DNA from: Thermomonas brevis
Lineage (GTDB): Bacteria > Pseudomonadota > Gammaproteobacteria > Xanthomonadales > Xanthomonadaceae
Direction of reading: 5' to 3'
Length of the DNA: 64,000 bases
NCBI RefSeq assembly: GCF_014395425.1
Contig: NZ_CP060711.1
Location: forward strand, 2,976,001 to 3,040,000
Shown one piece after another: positions 8,546-21,358 of this stretch (positions within the stretch are counted from its first letter, which is position 1; the number at the start of each line of letters is the position of its first letter). The notes under the pieces were generated by a model that saw nothing but the letters and a program-made list of their open reading frames with translations, ran no database searches and was not told where the DNA came from. The position numbers and the translations under genes are program-made.

Positions 8546-9168
8546 TGCAGGCCGACGCGCTGGCGTCGCGCCTCGGCGCCGCGCTGCATCCGCTGGACGC
8601 GCCGCCGGACTCGCCGTGGAACCTGGACGACCTGGACGGATTGCCGCTGCCGGCGCAGCCGCTTCCGGCCGCCGTGCTGGTGGGCGTGATCCCGCGCGCG
8701 GCCGGCGCCGGCGTGCTGCTGACGCGCCGCAGCGACGGCCTGCGCCACCACGGCGGGCAGGTCAGCTTCCCCGGCGGCCGCATCGAGCTTGCCGATGCCA
8801 GCCCCGCTGCCGCCGCGCTGCGCGAGGCGCGCGAGGAAGTCGGGCTGGAAGCCGCGCAAGCGCGGGCGCTGGGCTACCTCGATCCGCTGCTGACCATCAC
8901 CGGCTTCCGCGTGCTGCCCACGGTGGTGCTGGTCGATCCCGATTTCCGCCCGCGGCCGGAGCCGGGCGAAGTGGCCGACGTGTTCGAGGTGCCGCTGGCG
9001 CTGCTGATGGATCCGGTGCAACTGGAGAAAATCGAGCTGTCGTTCGGCGGCCGCGCCCGCCACGTGTTCCAATACCGCTACCAGCCGCAGCGGATCTGGG
9101 GCGCGACCGCCTCGATCCTGTACAACCTGCGCGAACGCTTGGCGCGCACCGAACACGGGAGAACGTGA
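8542..9168 (+). CDS. Nudix hydrolase, CoA pyrophosphatase type (NudL-like)
   Basis: Likely hydrolyses CoA or acyl-CoA to 4'-phosphopantetheine derivatives and 3',5'-ADP. The 208-residue product holds a complete Nudix box, GGRIE-x8-AALREAREEVGL, at about residues 80-105. Just before it comes GLRHHGGQVSFPGG, which fits the CoA-specific subfamily (UPF0035-like). It overlaps DUF1289 upstream, and its last base overlaps the sulfurtransferase ATG. Confidence 0.88.
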   Translation: MMQADALASRLGAALHPLDAPPDSPWNLDDLDGLPLPAQPLPAAVLVGVIPRAAGAGVLLTRRSDGLRHHGGQVSFPGGRIELADASPAAAALREAREEVGLEAAQARALGYLDPLLTITGFRVLPTVVLVDPDFRPRPEPGEVADVFEVPLALLMDPVQLEKIELSFGGRARHVFQYRYQPQRIWGATASILYNLRERLARTEHGRT

Positions 9169-10018
9169 TGGCCGGATGGAATACCTTGGTGCAGGCGGAC
9201 ATCCTGTCGGTGGCGCTGGGGCGCCCCGACCTGGCGATCGTCGACTGCCGCTTCTCCCTGCTCGATCCGAACCTGGGCGAGCAGGCCTGGCTGAGTTCGC
9301 ACATCCCCGGCGCGGTCTACGCGCACCTGGAGCGCGACCTGTCCGACATGACCCGCAAGGGCGTCGGCCGGCATCCCTGGCCGGACGCGGCGGCGTTCTG
9401 CGCCAAGCTCGGCAAGTGGGGCATCTCGCCCGCCACGCAGGTGATCGCCTACGACGACGGCGACGGCGCGATGGCGGCGCGGCTGTGGTTCCTGCTGCGC
9501 GCGCTGGGCCACGAGAAGGTGGCGGTGCTGGACGGCGGCTGGTCGCGCTGGGTGTCGCTGGGCTTGCCGGTGTCCAGCACGCCCCCACGCCGCCGCCGGT
9601 GCCGGTGCGCTACGAGGCCGCGTTCGACGCCACGCGCCTGTACGACGCCAACGCGGTGGAGGCGCATCTCGCCGCCGGCGGCCTGCTGGTGGACGCGCGT
9701 GCTGCGGCCCGCTTCCGCGGCGAGGAGGAACCGCTGGACCGCGTGGCCGGCCATGTGCCCGGCGCGGTCAACCGGCCCTATGCGCAGAACCTGGCCGAAG
9801 GCCGCTTCAAGGCGCCGATGCAGCTCGCCGACGAATACCGCGCGCTGCTGGCGGGACGCGATCCGTCCGAGGTGGCGGTGATGTGCGGCTCCGGCGTCAC
9901 CGCCTGCCACAACCTGCTGGCGATGGAGCGCGCCGGGCTGCGCGGCGCGAAGCTGTACATGGGCTCGTGGAGCGGCTGGATCGCCGACCAGACCCGCCCG
10001 GTGGCGACCGGCGCATGA
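9168..10018 (+). pseudogene. sseA: 3-mercaptopyruvate sulfurtransferase-like, two rhodanese domains, broken by a one-base frameshift
   Basis: The first half (ATG 9168, MAGWNTLVQADILS) matches the N-terminal rhodanese domain and runs to about 9580. The second half continues in the next frame from about 9585 with VPVRYEAAFDATRLYD, through the C-terminal catalytic domain with loop CGSGVTAC, to the stop at 10018. The break falls in a run of five C at 9582-9586; one more C would restore a 283-codon gene. Both halves are well conserved, so it is either a very recent mutation, a phase-variable homopolymer or a sequencing error. The stop overlaps the arsC start, so loss of frame would also disturb coupling. 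Confidence 0.85.
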
Positions 10019-10371
10019 GCGGCCGCGTCGAAATCTGGCATCGCCCGACCTGCAGCAACTCGCGCGGCGCGCTGGAGATATTGCGCGAGGCGGGCATCGA
10101 ACCCGTCGTCGTGGATTACATCGCCCAGCCGCCCAGCGTGGAGCGGCTGCGCCAGGCCATCGCCGACGCCGGCCTGAGCGTGCGCGACGCGATCCGCAGC
10201 AAGGAGCCGGACTATGCCGCGCGCGGGCTCGGCGATCCGTCGCTGTCCGACGACGCGCTGCTGGAGGCGATGGTGGCCGCGCCGATCCTGATCAACCGCC
10301 CGTTCGTGTTCACCGACAAGGGCGTGCGGCTGTGCCGGCCGCCGGAGACGGTGCGGGAGCTGCTCGATTGA
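10015..10371 (+). CDS. arsC: ArsC-type arsenate reductase (glutaredoxin-dependent family)
   Basis: Cytosolic thioredoxin-fold enzyme of 118 residues. The catalytic cysteine is in WHRPTCSNSRGAL (about residue 12), and the later arginines of the substrate pocket are in LINRPFVFTDKGVRLCRPPE. It starts at the ATG overlapping the sulfurtransferase stop. No ars operon (arsR, arsB) is next to it, so it may be a detoxification enzyme expressed from the sulfurtransferase transcript or a general ArsC/Spx-family protein. Confidence 0.85.
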   Translation: MSGRVEIWHRPTCSNSRGALEILREAGIEPVVVDYIAQPPSVERLRQAIADAGLSVRDAIRSKEPDYAARGLGDPSLSDDALLEAMVAAPILINRPFVFTDKGVRLCRPPETVRELLD

Positions 10372-10454
10372 GTCATGGACGTTGCCCGGGAATCGCGGCG
10401 ACGTCATTCCGCGGCGTGGCTTGATCCAGCATCGGGGTGATTTGAGGAAGGCCA

Positions 10455-10811
10455 ATGGATGTCGCCGCCGTCAAGGAGCACTGCAGCCGCTATCCCGGCG
10501 CGACCTCGACAGCGTACGGGCCGCCCAGCAACGTCCTCGTCTACTACGCTGGCGGCAGGAAATTCGCCTACTTCAAGACCAGCGATCCGGAGAAGTGGCG
10601 TTTCAGCATCCGGACGACGCCGGAACGCTTCCTGGCGCTGACCGACGTGCCGGGCATCAAGCCGGCCCGATACCTGGCCAGATTCCATTGGGTCACGATC
10701 GTAGATGTCGGCGCCGTTCCCGCCGACTATCTCCAGGAATTGATCGCGTGGTCCCATGCCAAGGCGATCGCGCGTCGTGGGAGGAAGGCGGCAACCCGTC
10801 GCCGCGGATGA
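10455..10811 (+). CDS. MmcQ/YjbR-family protein
   Basis: A 118-residue protein beginning MDVAAVKEHCSRYPGATSTAYGPPSNVLVYYAGGRK-type sequence. It contains the strand pattern KFAYFKT and the motif RFHWVTIVDVGAVPADYLQELI typical of the YjbR/MmcQ double-wing fold. The family is thought to bind DNA, but no role is established. The C-terminus is basic. Together with the HIT gene downstream it sits before a fragment of an integron attC site, so horizontal origin is possible. Confidence 0.78.
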   Translation: MDVAAVKEHCSRYPGATSTAYGPPSNVLVYYAGGRKFAYFKTSDPEKWRFSIRTTPERFLALTDVPGIKPARYLARFHWVTIVDVGAVPADYLQELIAWSHAKAIARRGRKAATRRRG

Positions 10812-10905
10812 GCATCCCGATGGTTCGCTCGCGCGACGCCGTTGCGCGGCGGCTTGGCTCGGGCGTCAGGCCGCTGGTGGAAAACCGTTCAATCGGAGAG
10901 GGCGA

Positions 10906-11415
10906 ATGATCGAACTTCCCATCAGGGAGCCGTGCGACCTTTGCGTGGCGGCCCGCGAAGAAAGCTGGAAGATCATCGACGAAAGCGAACACACGCTGAC
11001 CGTGATCAACCCGTGGCAATTCGAGGTTGGCCAGTGCTGCGTCATCACGCGCCGGCACGTCGCGACGCTGCTCGATCTTTCCGATCAGGAGTGCGGCGCC
11101 ATCCTCGTCTCGGCCAAGCGGGTCGCCGAGGCGCTGGTCAGAGCCTATCGGCCGCTCGGAATCCTGACGTTCCAGAACAACGGGGTCTTCAGCGGGCAGG
11201 AAACGCCGCACTTCCATTTCCACGTCGTGCCCCGGCAGAAGGGCAGCGATTGGGGCATCGGTCCGCCTCAACTCGCGACATTCGATGGCGCCGGACGGGA
11301 AAGGGGCATCACGCACGATGCCGGCGAGGACGCGCGCCGCCGGGAGCGGGTCCAGGTATCCGCCGAGCAACTTGCCGAAACCGTGAACCTGATTCGTTCC
11401 AATCTGCCTGCGTAG
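10906..11415 (+). CDS. HIT-family nucleotide hydrolase/transferase
   Basis: A 169-residue histidine-triad protein; the active-site motif HFHFHVVPR is at about residues 101-109. These enzymes act on the alpha-phosphate of nucleotides, for example on adenosine phosphoramidates or dinucleoside polyphosphates. The start at 10906 has GGAGAGG upstream. The N-terminal CDLCVAA may bind zinc, as in some HIT proteins. Base use looks less GC-skewed at third positions than in neighbouring genes, and the attC fragment 55 bases downstream hints that the gene came in as a cassette. Confidence 0.87.
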   Translation: MIELPIREPCDLCVAAREESWKIIDESEHTLTVINPWQFEVGQCCVITRRHVATLLDLSDQECGAILVSAKRVAEALVRAYRPLGILTFQNNGVFSGQETPHFHFHVVPRQKGSDWGIGPPQLATFDGAGRERGITHDAGEDARRRERVQVSAEQLAETVNLIRSNLPA

Positions 11416-11469
11416 CGCTCCGGCTCACGAGTCGGGCGACAGGCCCGGTGCGGGAATCGATTGGCGGCG

Positions 11470-11512
11470 GCCAACGATGCGTTCAAGCCGACGCCGCTTC
11501 GCGGGCAGACTG
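11470..11512. mobile_element. Truncated integron attC-like site
   Basis: The segment CCAACGATGCGTTCAAGC, continuing to CCGCTTCGCGG, matches the left half and central hairpin of the GTTCAAGCC...CGCTTCGCGG class of attC recombination sites. The right half (a GGCTTAA...GGCGTTAG-type end) is missing; the sequence runs on into unrelated DNA. It lies just after the HIT gene, as expected for the end of a gene cassette. This is seen by eye and not scored with a covariance model. Confidence 0.5.
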
Positions 11513-11583
11513 GATCAGGGAACCTCCTGTCCCTCCGAAAGCGATCAAGCGGATGGACGAGGGAACGGTCGCCTTGCGCCAGC

Positions 11584-12342
11584 CTACTTGCCGATCCGCG
11601 CCAGCATCGCCCGCAGCGCCGCCTGCGTGTCCGGATGCGACCACTGCGCGACGAAGCGCGGCAGGTCGATGCGGTCCGGTTCCAGCGCGGCGACCACTTC
11701 GCGGCGGGCGATGGCGCGGGTTTCCAGCATCGGCATGTGCGGCAGCTGCAGCAGCTCCTCCTGCCAGACGCGGGCGCGCACCGCCACTTCGTCGATGTGG
11801 GTGAGTTCGTCCACCAGCCCGATCCGCAGCGCCTCGGCGGCGTCCGGCATCGCGCCGGCGACCAGCAGCCGCTCCGCTCGGTGCGGACCGACCACCCGCG
11901 CCAGCAGCGCCTGGATGCCTTCCGGCGCGACCAGGCCCACCTGCGTCTCGTTCAGGCCGATGCGGTAAGGGCCGTCGGCCATGATCCGGTAGTCGCAGCA
12001 CAGCGCCAGCACGCAGCCGCCGGCCGGCGCGTGGCCGGCCATCGCCGCGACCACCGGCACCGGGCTGGCGGCCAGCGCGCGGGCGGCGTGGAAAAACGCT
12101 TCCCAGGCCTGCATCAGCGCCGCCTGGTCTTCGCCCAGCGACAGCAGGTGCGGCACGTCCAGGCCGGCGGAGAACACCTTGGGCCCGCCGGCCAGCACGA
12201 TGCCGCGCGCGCCGTGCGCCGCCGCGTCGCGGACGGCGTGGGCCAGTTCGGCGCACAGTTCGGGATTCAGCGCGTTGACCGGCGCGCGTGCCAGCCGCAG
12301 TTCGTGGACCTGGCCGTGGACGGTGGTGTCGATCAGGGACAT
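11584..12342 (-). CDS. Crotonase-family enoyl-CoA isomerase-like protein
   Basis: A 252-residue crotonase-fold protein. It carries the segment IGLNETQVGLVAP, which resembles the delta3-delta2-enoyl-CoA isomerase (ECI1/DCI) branch, where a single glutamate acts as catalyst. The first hydratase glutamate region is replaced by GHAPAGGCVLALCCDY. Substrate is probably a medium- or long-chain 3-enoyl-CoA. It lies 69 bases after a thioesterase gene on the same strand, so both may serve acyl-CoA turnover. An inactive or differently specific crotonase cannot be excluded. Confidence 0.8.
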   Translation of the reverse strand: MSLIDTTVHGQVHELRLARAPVNALNPELCAELAHAVRDAAAHGARGIVLAGGPKVFSAGLDVPHLLSLGEDQAALMQAWEAFFHAARALAASPVPVVAAMAGHAPAGGCVLALCCDYRIMADGPYRIGLNETQVGLVAPEGIQALLARVVGPHRAERLLVAGAMPDAAEALRIGLVDELTHIDEVAVRARVWQEELLQLPHMPMLETRAIARREVVAALEPDRIDLPRFVAQWSHPDTQAALRAMLARIGK

Positions 12343-12411
12343 GCGCGGGTTCCGGGGCGAGGGGCGGCCATGATAGGCGCGGGGATGTTGGCGCGGCGTC
12401 GTTTGCGCCGG

Positions 12412-12824
12412 TTACGGCGCGGCGGCCAGCAGCCGTTCGGAAGCGCGGCGCACGCCGTCGGGCAGGGGGGTCGGCTTGCCGTCGCGGCGGCCCACCCACA
12501 CGGCGACCACGTGGCCGTCGCAGTGCAGGGTGCCGTCGGCGGCCACGATGCGGTGGCCGATCACCACGCTGCTGTTGCCCAGCTTCTCGGTGAACAGTTC
12601 GACGAAGACGCTGGCCGGGTATTCGATCGGGCGCTTGAAGTTCAGCGTGGCCGAGGCGACCACCGGGGCCGAGTCCTCGGTCACCCACGGCTCGCCGATG
12701 GTCTCGAACCACTCGATGCGCGCCTGTTCCAGGAAGGTCAGGTAGCGCGCGTTGTTGACGTGGTTGAACGCGTCGAGGTCGCTCCAGCGCAGCGGAATGG
12801 GGGTGCGGAACACGGTGCTGTCGG

Positions 12825-12828
<4 letters not shown>
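12412..12828 (-). CDS. Acyl-CoA thioesterase, 4HBT/YbgC-like hotdog fold
   Basis: A 138-residue hotdog-fold thioesterase. The motif [20 protein letters not shown] contains the catalytic aspartate and the HVNN segment typical of 4-hydroxybenzoyl-CoA thioesterase-like enzymes. It would release free acids from acyl-CoA in the cytosol. The ATG at 12828 overlaps the uvrA stop by four bases, so it is expressed behind uvrA; this coupling with DNA repair is probably positional only. Confidence 0.87.
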
Positions 12829-15725
<2,897 letters not shown>

Positions 15726-15862
15726 CGGTGGGGGATCCTGCGGTGGGGGACGGCCGGCGGGCGTGCCGTCGGCCAATCGGGAAGCGTAGCGAGCCACTGA
15801 TTTGGGGGCAAATCGTCGGATTGCCAGTTTCGGGGCGCGCGTCTCCGGGGTTGAGACGCTTG

Positions 15863-16230
15863 GGCGACGCCTGCCCAAGGGTATGGCTCCGCCGCCTTGT
15901 CCAGTCGTCCAGGATTGATGCGGCGGCCGCGGGCCATCCATGGCCCGCTCGGAGCCATACCCCTTGGCAGACGCCGCCTCCCGGCTGTTTGCTTCTTCTT
16001 GTGGCATGCGCCGGCGCAAGTGTCCGAGCGCCCCGACCCGAGGGGGTGACGCCGAGCAGGCCATGGGTGAGTCCGGGCTGCTTGCGCGGCACTGCCGCGC
16101 GCCCGGACGAACGCCCGGCGCGCTGCGCCGGGCCGGGGGAGCCGCGAAGCGGCGCGCCTGCGCCCGCGACCTGAGTCGTGGATGACTCGCGGGAGCGGCG
16201 GCGTCACCCCCCCTCGGGTCGGGGCGCGGG
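15863..16230. repeat. Two long imperfect inverted repeats in the uvrA-rplU intergenic region
   Basis: The 669 bases between uvrA and rplU hold no convincing gene. They contain one inverted repeat pairing about 15863-15891 with 15950-15975 (core AAGGGTATGGCTCCG / CGGAGCCATACCCCTT) around a perfect palindrome GCGGGCCAT-CC-ATGGCCCGC at 15929-15948. A second pairs 16029-16055 (GCGCCCCGACCCGAGGG) with 16197-16227 (CCCTCGGGTCGGGGCGC), enclosing further GC-rich hairpins. They could be dispersed repeat units, a structured RNA or both; orientation cannot be decided. Confidence 0.6.
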
Positions 16231-16279
16231 CAGGCGATACCCGCCGCCCGGATCGCAGGGGAACCTGGATACCCGCTAG

Positions 16280-16309
16280 TTGACCCTAACCCGCTGAATC
16301 CCCTATAAT
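16280..16309 (+). promoter_or_regulatory. Sigma-70 promoter for rplU-rpmA
   Basis: TTGACC at 16280-16285 and a perfect TATAAT at 16304-16309 are separated by 18 bases. Transcription would begin near 16316, leaving a leader of about 79 bases before rplU. It is the best-looking housekeeping promoter in the window. Confidence 0.8.
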
Positions 16310-16394
16310 TCCGCTTCTGTTCGCCCTCGATGGCGGGCAGGCTCTCGAAAAAGAGCAATCAGAAGAACTACAGAACCCACGAGGAAAACCCACC

Positions 16395-16712
16395 ATGTAC
16401 GCAGTACTGGTCACCGGCGGTAAGCAATACCGCGTGATGCAGGGCGAAACGCTCCGCGTCGAATTGCTCGAAGCCGAAGCCGGCAGCGAGATCAAGCTGG
16501 ACAACATCCTGATGCTGGGCGACGCCGACGGCATCAAGCTGGGCGACGCGCTCAAGGGCGCCACCGTCACCGCGAAGGTCGTCGGTCACGGCCGCGCCGA
16601 CAAGGTGCGCATCGTCAAGTTCCGCCGCCGCAAGCACCATCGCAAGCAGATGGGCCACCGGCAGCACTACACCGAAATCGAGATCACCGGCATCGCCGGT
16701 GGCAGCAAATAA
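16395..16712 (+). CDS. rplU: 50S ribosomal protein L21
   Basis: A 105-residue ribosomal protein starting [14 protein letters not shown], with the conserved basic stretch [16 protein letters not shown] near residues 75-90 that contacts 23S rRNA. A GAGG ribosome-binding site lies ten bases before the ATG. It forms the usual rplU-rpmA-obgE block and is read from the strong promoter at 16280. Confidence 0.98.
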   Translation: MYAVLVTGGKQYRVMQGETLRVELLEAEAGSEIKLDNILMLGDADGIKLGDALKGATVTAKVVGHGRADKVRIVKFRRRKHHRKQMGHRQHYTEIEITGIAGGSK

Positions 16713-16724
16713 GGAGACGCAGTC

Positions 16725-16982
16725 ATGGCACATAAAAAGGCTGGTGGTTCGACCCGCAACGGCCGCGACTCGAATCCGAAGTATCTGGGCGTGAAGCTGT
16801 ACGGCGGCCAGGCCGTCGAAGCCGGCAACATCATCGTGCGTCAGCGCGGCACCCAGTTCCACCCGGGCACCGGCGTCGGCCTCGGCCGCGACCACACCCT
16901 GTTCGCGCTGGTCGACGGCAAGGTGGAGTTCTCCACCAAGGGCCCGAAGAAGCGCCGCACGGTCAGCATCGTCAACGCCTGA
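16725..16982 (+). CDS. rpmA: 50S ribosomal protein L27
   Basis: An 85-residue protein starting [19 protein letters not shown], the flexible N-terminal tail that reaches toward the peptidyl transferase centre. It begins directly with mature-type sequence, so no N-terminal prosequence is present. It lies 12 bases after rplU with AAGGAG upstream of its ATG and is followed by a strong terminator. Confidence 0.98.
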   Translation: MAHKKAGGSTRNGRDSNPKYLGVKLYGGQAVEAGNIIVRQRGTQFHPGTGVGLGRDHTLFALVDGKVEFSTKGPKKRRTVSIVNA

Positions 16983-17005
16983 GGCGCGGACGATGGAATG
17001 CGAGA

Positions 17006-17033
17006 AGCCCCGCCTCGGCGGGGTTTTTCGTTT
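17006..17033 (+). terminator. Rho-independent terminator after rpmA
   Basis: The 7-bp stem CCCCGCC/GGCGGGG with a 2-base loop is followed by TTTTTCGTTT. It separates rplU-rpmA from obgE. Confidence 0.9.
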
Positions 17034-17037
17034 ATAG

Positions 17038-18147
<1,110 letters not shown>

Positions 18148-18168
18148 CGTCGCCGCCAGGCGGCCAAC

Positions 18169-18196
18169 AAAAAGCCCCGCCGAAGCGGGGCTTTTT
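18169..18196. terminator. Bidirectional terminator between obgE and rpsT
   Basis: The perfect stem AAAAAGCCCCGC/GCGGGGCTTTTT with loop CGAA has A-runs on the left and T-runs on the right, so it can end transcripts from obgE (plus) and rpsT (minus). Confidence 0.92.
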
Positions 18197-18217
18197 GCCG
18201 AATCCGGTTCCCGTGGA

Positions 18218-18487
18218 TCAGGCGGCCTTGAGCGCCTTGATGCGGGCGGTCAGGCGGGCCTTGTGACGGGCGGCCTTGTTCTTGTGGATCAGGCCGCGGG
18301 CGGCGAAGCGGTCCAGCAGGGGCTGGGCGGCGGTGAAGGCTTCGGCGGCGCCGGCGGCATCGTTGGCGTCGAGCGCCTTGATCACCTTCTTGACGGCGGT
18401 GCGCAGCTGCGAGCGCTGGGCGACGTTGCGGGCATTGCGCACGACGGTCTGCTTGGCGCGCTTCTTGGCGGACTTGATGTTGGCCAC
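18218..18487 (-). CDS. rpsT: 30S ribosomal protein S20
   Basis: An 89-residue basic helical protein, [16 protein letters not shown] at the N-terminus. The initiation codon is GTG at 18487, with AGGA eight bases upstream; the frame is open further upstream (to 18541) but the S20 family begins here. The gene is divergent from murJ and converges on obgE, an arrangement familiar in gammaproteobacteria. Nothing obvious was seen in the 149 bases between it and murJ. Confidence 0.97.
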   Translation of the reverse strand: MANIKSAKKRAKQTVVRNARNVAQRSQLRTAVKKVIKALDANDAAGAAEAFTAAQPLLDRFAARGLIHKNKAARHKARLTARIKALKAA

Positions 18488-18636
18488 GTGGGAAATCCTG
18501 GAAAGTCTGGGGTTTTGGCTACGGAGATCGTCCGCTGGCACAATTGCCCACGAACGAAGGATTCGGGAAGACCAAGAATTATGGACGATTCAATGGCTTG
18601 GGTCAACAAAGCCGGTTCGGCGCGGGCGGAGCGGGC

Positions 18637-20280
18637 ATGAGCGCGGAGACGGCACCGGGCGGCGGCAAGCCGCGCAGCATGGCGCGCGGCGTCCTGTCGT
18701 TCGGCGGCATGACCCTGCTCAGCCGGGTGTTCGGGCTGGTGCGCGACCAGGTATTCAACGCCACCTTCGGCACCAACTGGATGACCGACGCCTTCTGGGT
18801 GGCGTTCCGGATCCCCAACTTCATGCGCCGGCTGTTCGCCGAAGGCTCGTTCTCCACCGCCTTCGTGCCGGTGTTCACCGAGATCAAGGAAACCCGCAGC
18901 CACGACGACCTGAAGGCGCTGGTGGCGCGCACCGCCGGCACCCTGGGCGGCGTGCTGCTGCTGGTCACCGCGCTGGGCATGATCTTCGCGCCGCAGCTGG
19001 CGACCGCCTTCAGCCAGGCCGAGCCCGTGCCGGGGCAGGACCAGCTGATCACCGACCTGCTGCGGCTGACCTTCCCGTTCCTGCTGTTCGTGTCGCTGAC
19101 CGCGCTGGCGGCGGGCGCGCTCAACAGCTACCACCGCTTCGGCTGGCCGGCGTTCACCCCGATCATCCTCAACCTGTGCATGATTGCCGGCGCGCTGTGG
19201 GGCTCGAAGCTCGCCGAGTCGTTCGGCGAACTGCCGATCATGGCGATGGGCTGGGCGATCCTCGCCGCCGGCATCCTCCAGCTGCTGTTCCAGCTGCCGC
19301 AACTGGCGCAGCTCGACCTGCTGGCCTGGCCGCGCTGGGGCTGGAACCATCCGGACATCCGCAAGGTGATGCGGCTGATGGTGCCGACGCTGCTGGGCTC
19401 GTCGGTGGCGCAGGTCAACCTGCTGTTCGACACTTTCATCGCGGCGATGCTGGTGCACGGCTCGCAGAGCTGGCTGTCCACCGCCGACCGCTTCCTGGAG
19501 TTCCCGCTGGGCGTGTTCGGCATCGCGCTGGGCACGGTGATCCTGCCGACGCTGTCGCGCCACCATGTCAACACCGACCGCGCCGGCTTCTCGAAGTCGC
19601 TGGACTGGGGCCTGCGCACCACGCTGGTCATCATCCTGCCGGCGATGCTGGGGCTGATGCTGCTGTCGCTGCCGCTGGTCTCGACCATCTTCCAGTACGG
19701 CAAGTTCACCGCCGAGGCCGCGCGGATGACCGCGCTGTCGGTGTTCGGCCTGAGCTTCGGCCTGCCGGCGTTCGCGCTGGTGAAGACCGTGCTGCCGGGG
19801 TTCTACGCGCGCCAAGACACTCGTACCCCGGTGCGCGCCGGGCTGGTGGCGATGGTCGCCAACATGGTGTTCAACGTGGCGCTGCTGGCGCTGCTGTACG
19901 CGCTGTGGGTGCCCGACGCGGCCAAAACCGAAGGCGTGATGGCGACGCTGGCGCGGGTGCCGGGATTGCATTTCGCGCTGGGGATCGCCTCGGCGCTGTC
20001 CAGCTACCTCAACCTGCTGCTGCTGTGGCGCTGGCTGCGCAAGGCCGACGTGTTCGACCTGCAGCCGGGCTGGGGCCGCTTCCTGCTGCGCATGCTGCTG
20101 GCGAACGCGGCGATGGCGGCGGCGGTGCTGGCCGGGCTGCACCTGGCGCCGGAGTTCACCGAGGCGGGCAAGTGGCAGCGGATCGGCTGGCTGGCGCTGC
20201 TGGTCGGCGGCGGCGCGGCCACCTACGCGCTGGCGATGCTGGCGCTGGGCTTCCGCCCGCGCGATTTCCGCGAGCATTGA
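18637..20280 (+). CDS. murJ: Lipid II flippase MurJ
   Basis: Inner-membrane MOP-superfamily protein that moves lipid II to the periplasm for peptidoglycan synthesis. The predicted 547 residues include about 14 hydrophobic helices. The conserved N-terminal region LLSRVFGLVRDQVFNATFG contains the arginines needed for function, and the GSFSTAFVPVF segment follows. The ATG at 18637 is chosen because the 31 residues encoded upstream in the same frame are not membrane-protein-like. A start at 18679 (MARGVLSFGG) is also possible. Confidence 0.96.
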   Translation: MSAETAPGGGKPRSMARGVLSFGGMTLLSRVFGLVRDQVFNATFGTNWMTDAFWVAFRIPNFMRRLFAEGSFSTAFVPVFTEIKETRSHDDLKALVARTAGTLGGVLLLVTALGMIFAPQLATAFSQAEPVPGQDQLITDLLRLTFPFLLFVSLTALAAGALNSYHRFGWPAFTPIILNLCMIAGALWGSKLAESFGELPIMAMGWAILAAGILQLLFQLPQLAQLDLLAWPRWGWNHPDIRKVMRLMVPTLLGSSVAQVNLLFDTFIAAMLVHGSQSWLSTADRFLEFPLGVFGIALGTVILPTLSRHHVNTDRAGFSKSLDWGLRTTLVIILPAMLGLMLLSLPLVSTIFQYGKFTAEAARMTALSVFGLSFGLPAFALVKTVLPGFYARQDTRTPVRAGLVAMVANMVFNVALLALLYALWVPDAAKTEGVMATLARVPGLHFALGIASALSSYLNLLLLWRWLRKADVFDLQPGWGRFLLRMLLANAAMAAAVLAGLHLAPEFTEAGKWQRIGWLALLVGGGAATYALAMLALGFRPRDFREH

Positions 20281-20332
20281 GCGGGCGGCGGGCCGGCCGT
20301 GGCGCGCCGCCGCCGCTATACTCGTTGGTTCC

Positions 20333-21358
20333 ATGAATCTCCTGTTCCGTGACGCCCGGGATCGGGCGCTTTGCCCCGACGGCAGCGTGGTCTGCATCGG
20401 CGCCTTCGACGGCCTGCACCTGGGCCATCGCGCGCTGGTGGGCCGCGCGGTCGAGCGCGCGCGCGCGCTGGGCGTGCCGGCGGTGGCGCTGAGCTTCGAG
20501 CCGCTGCCGCGCGAGTTCTTCGCCCGCGACGCCAAGCCGCCGCGGCTGATGCTGCCGCGCGCCAAGGTCGAGGGTCTGCGCGAACTGGGCTGCGAGGGCG
20601 TCGGCCTGCTGCGCTTCGACGCGAAGCTGGCGGCGATGCCGGCCGAGGATTTCGTGCGGCAGGTGCTGGTGCGGCAGTTGTCGGCGCGCGAGGTGTGGGT
20701 CGGCCCCGAGTTCCGCTTCGGCAAGGGCCGCGCCGGCGACATCGCGCTGCTGCGGGCGATGGGCGCGGAGCTTGGCTTCACCGCGCACGAGATCGAGCCC
20801 GTCCACGTCGACGGCGAGCGCGTGTCCAGCACCCGCATCCGCGCGGCGCTGACCGCCGGCGATTTCGCGCAGGCGGCGCGCCTGCTGGGCCGGCCCTATG
20901 CCATCGGTGGCCACGTCGTGCGCGGCCAGCAACTGGGCCGCACCTTGGGCTTCCCCACCGCCAACCTGCGCTACGGCGGCAAGACGCCGGCGCTGCGCGG
21001 CATCTACGCGACGCTGGTGCACGGCATCGCCGATGCGCCGTGGCCTTCGGTCTCCAGCTTCGGCACCCGGCCCACCGTGGACGGCGTGGAGCCGCTGCTG
21101 GAAGCGCATCTGTTCGATTTCGCCGGCGACCTGTACGGCCGCCGCATCGTCGTCGAGTTCGTCGCCCACCTGCGCGACGAGGAAAAATTCCCCGACCTGC
21201 CTTCGCTCGTGGCGCAGATGCGCCACGACGAAGCGCAGGCCCGTGCCATCCTCCAGCAACGCGAACCACAGCGATGTGCGTTCGTCCCTGAACAAGAGCC
21301 CGCACATCCCCGTGCGGACTTCCCAAGAAAAGCATCGACCAGACAGGCGTCCGCGTGA
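20333..21358 (+). CDS. ribF: Bifunctional riboflavin kinase/FAD synthetase
   Basis: Makes FMN and FAD from riboflavin. The N-terminal adenylyltransferase domain shows the nucleotidyl-transfer motif [15 protein letters not shown] (about 22-36) and [10 protein letters not shown]. The C-terminal kinase domain shows [11 protein letters not shown] and the GIYAT segment. The 341 residues are somewhat longer than usual because of a polar C-terminal tail. A TATACT-like -10 lies about 16 bases before the ATG, leaving little room for a Shine-Dalgarno sequence. The stop overlaps the GTG start of ileS, a common ribF-ileS-lspA order. Confidence 0.96.
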   Translation: MNLLFRDARDRALCPDGSVVCIGAFDGLHLGHRALVGRAVERARALGVPAVALSFEPLPREFFARDAKPPRLMLPRAKVEGLRELGCEGVGLLRFDAKLAAMPAEDFVRQVLVRQLSAREVWVGPEFRFGKGRAGDIALLRAMGAELGFTAHEIEPVHVDGERVSSTRIRAALTAGDFAQAARLLGRPYAIGGHVVRGQQLGRTLGFPTANLRYGGKTPALRGIYATLVHGIADAPWPSVSSFGTRPTVDGVEPLLEAHLFDFAGDLYGRRIVVEFVAHLRDEEKFPDLPSLVAQMRHDEAQARAILQQREPQRCAFVPEQEPAHPRADFPRKASTRQASA

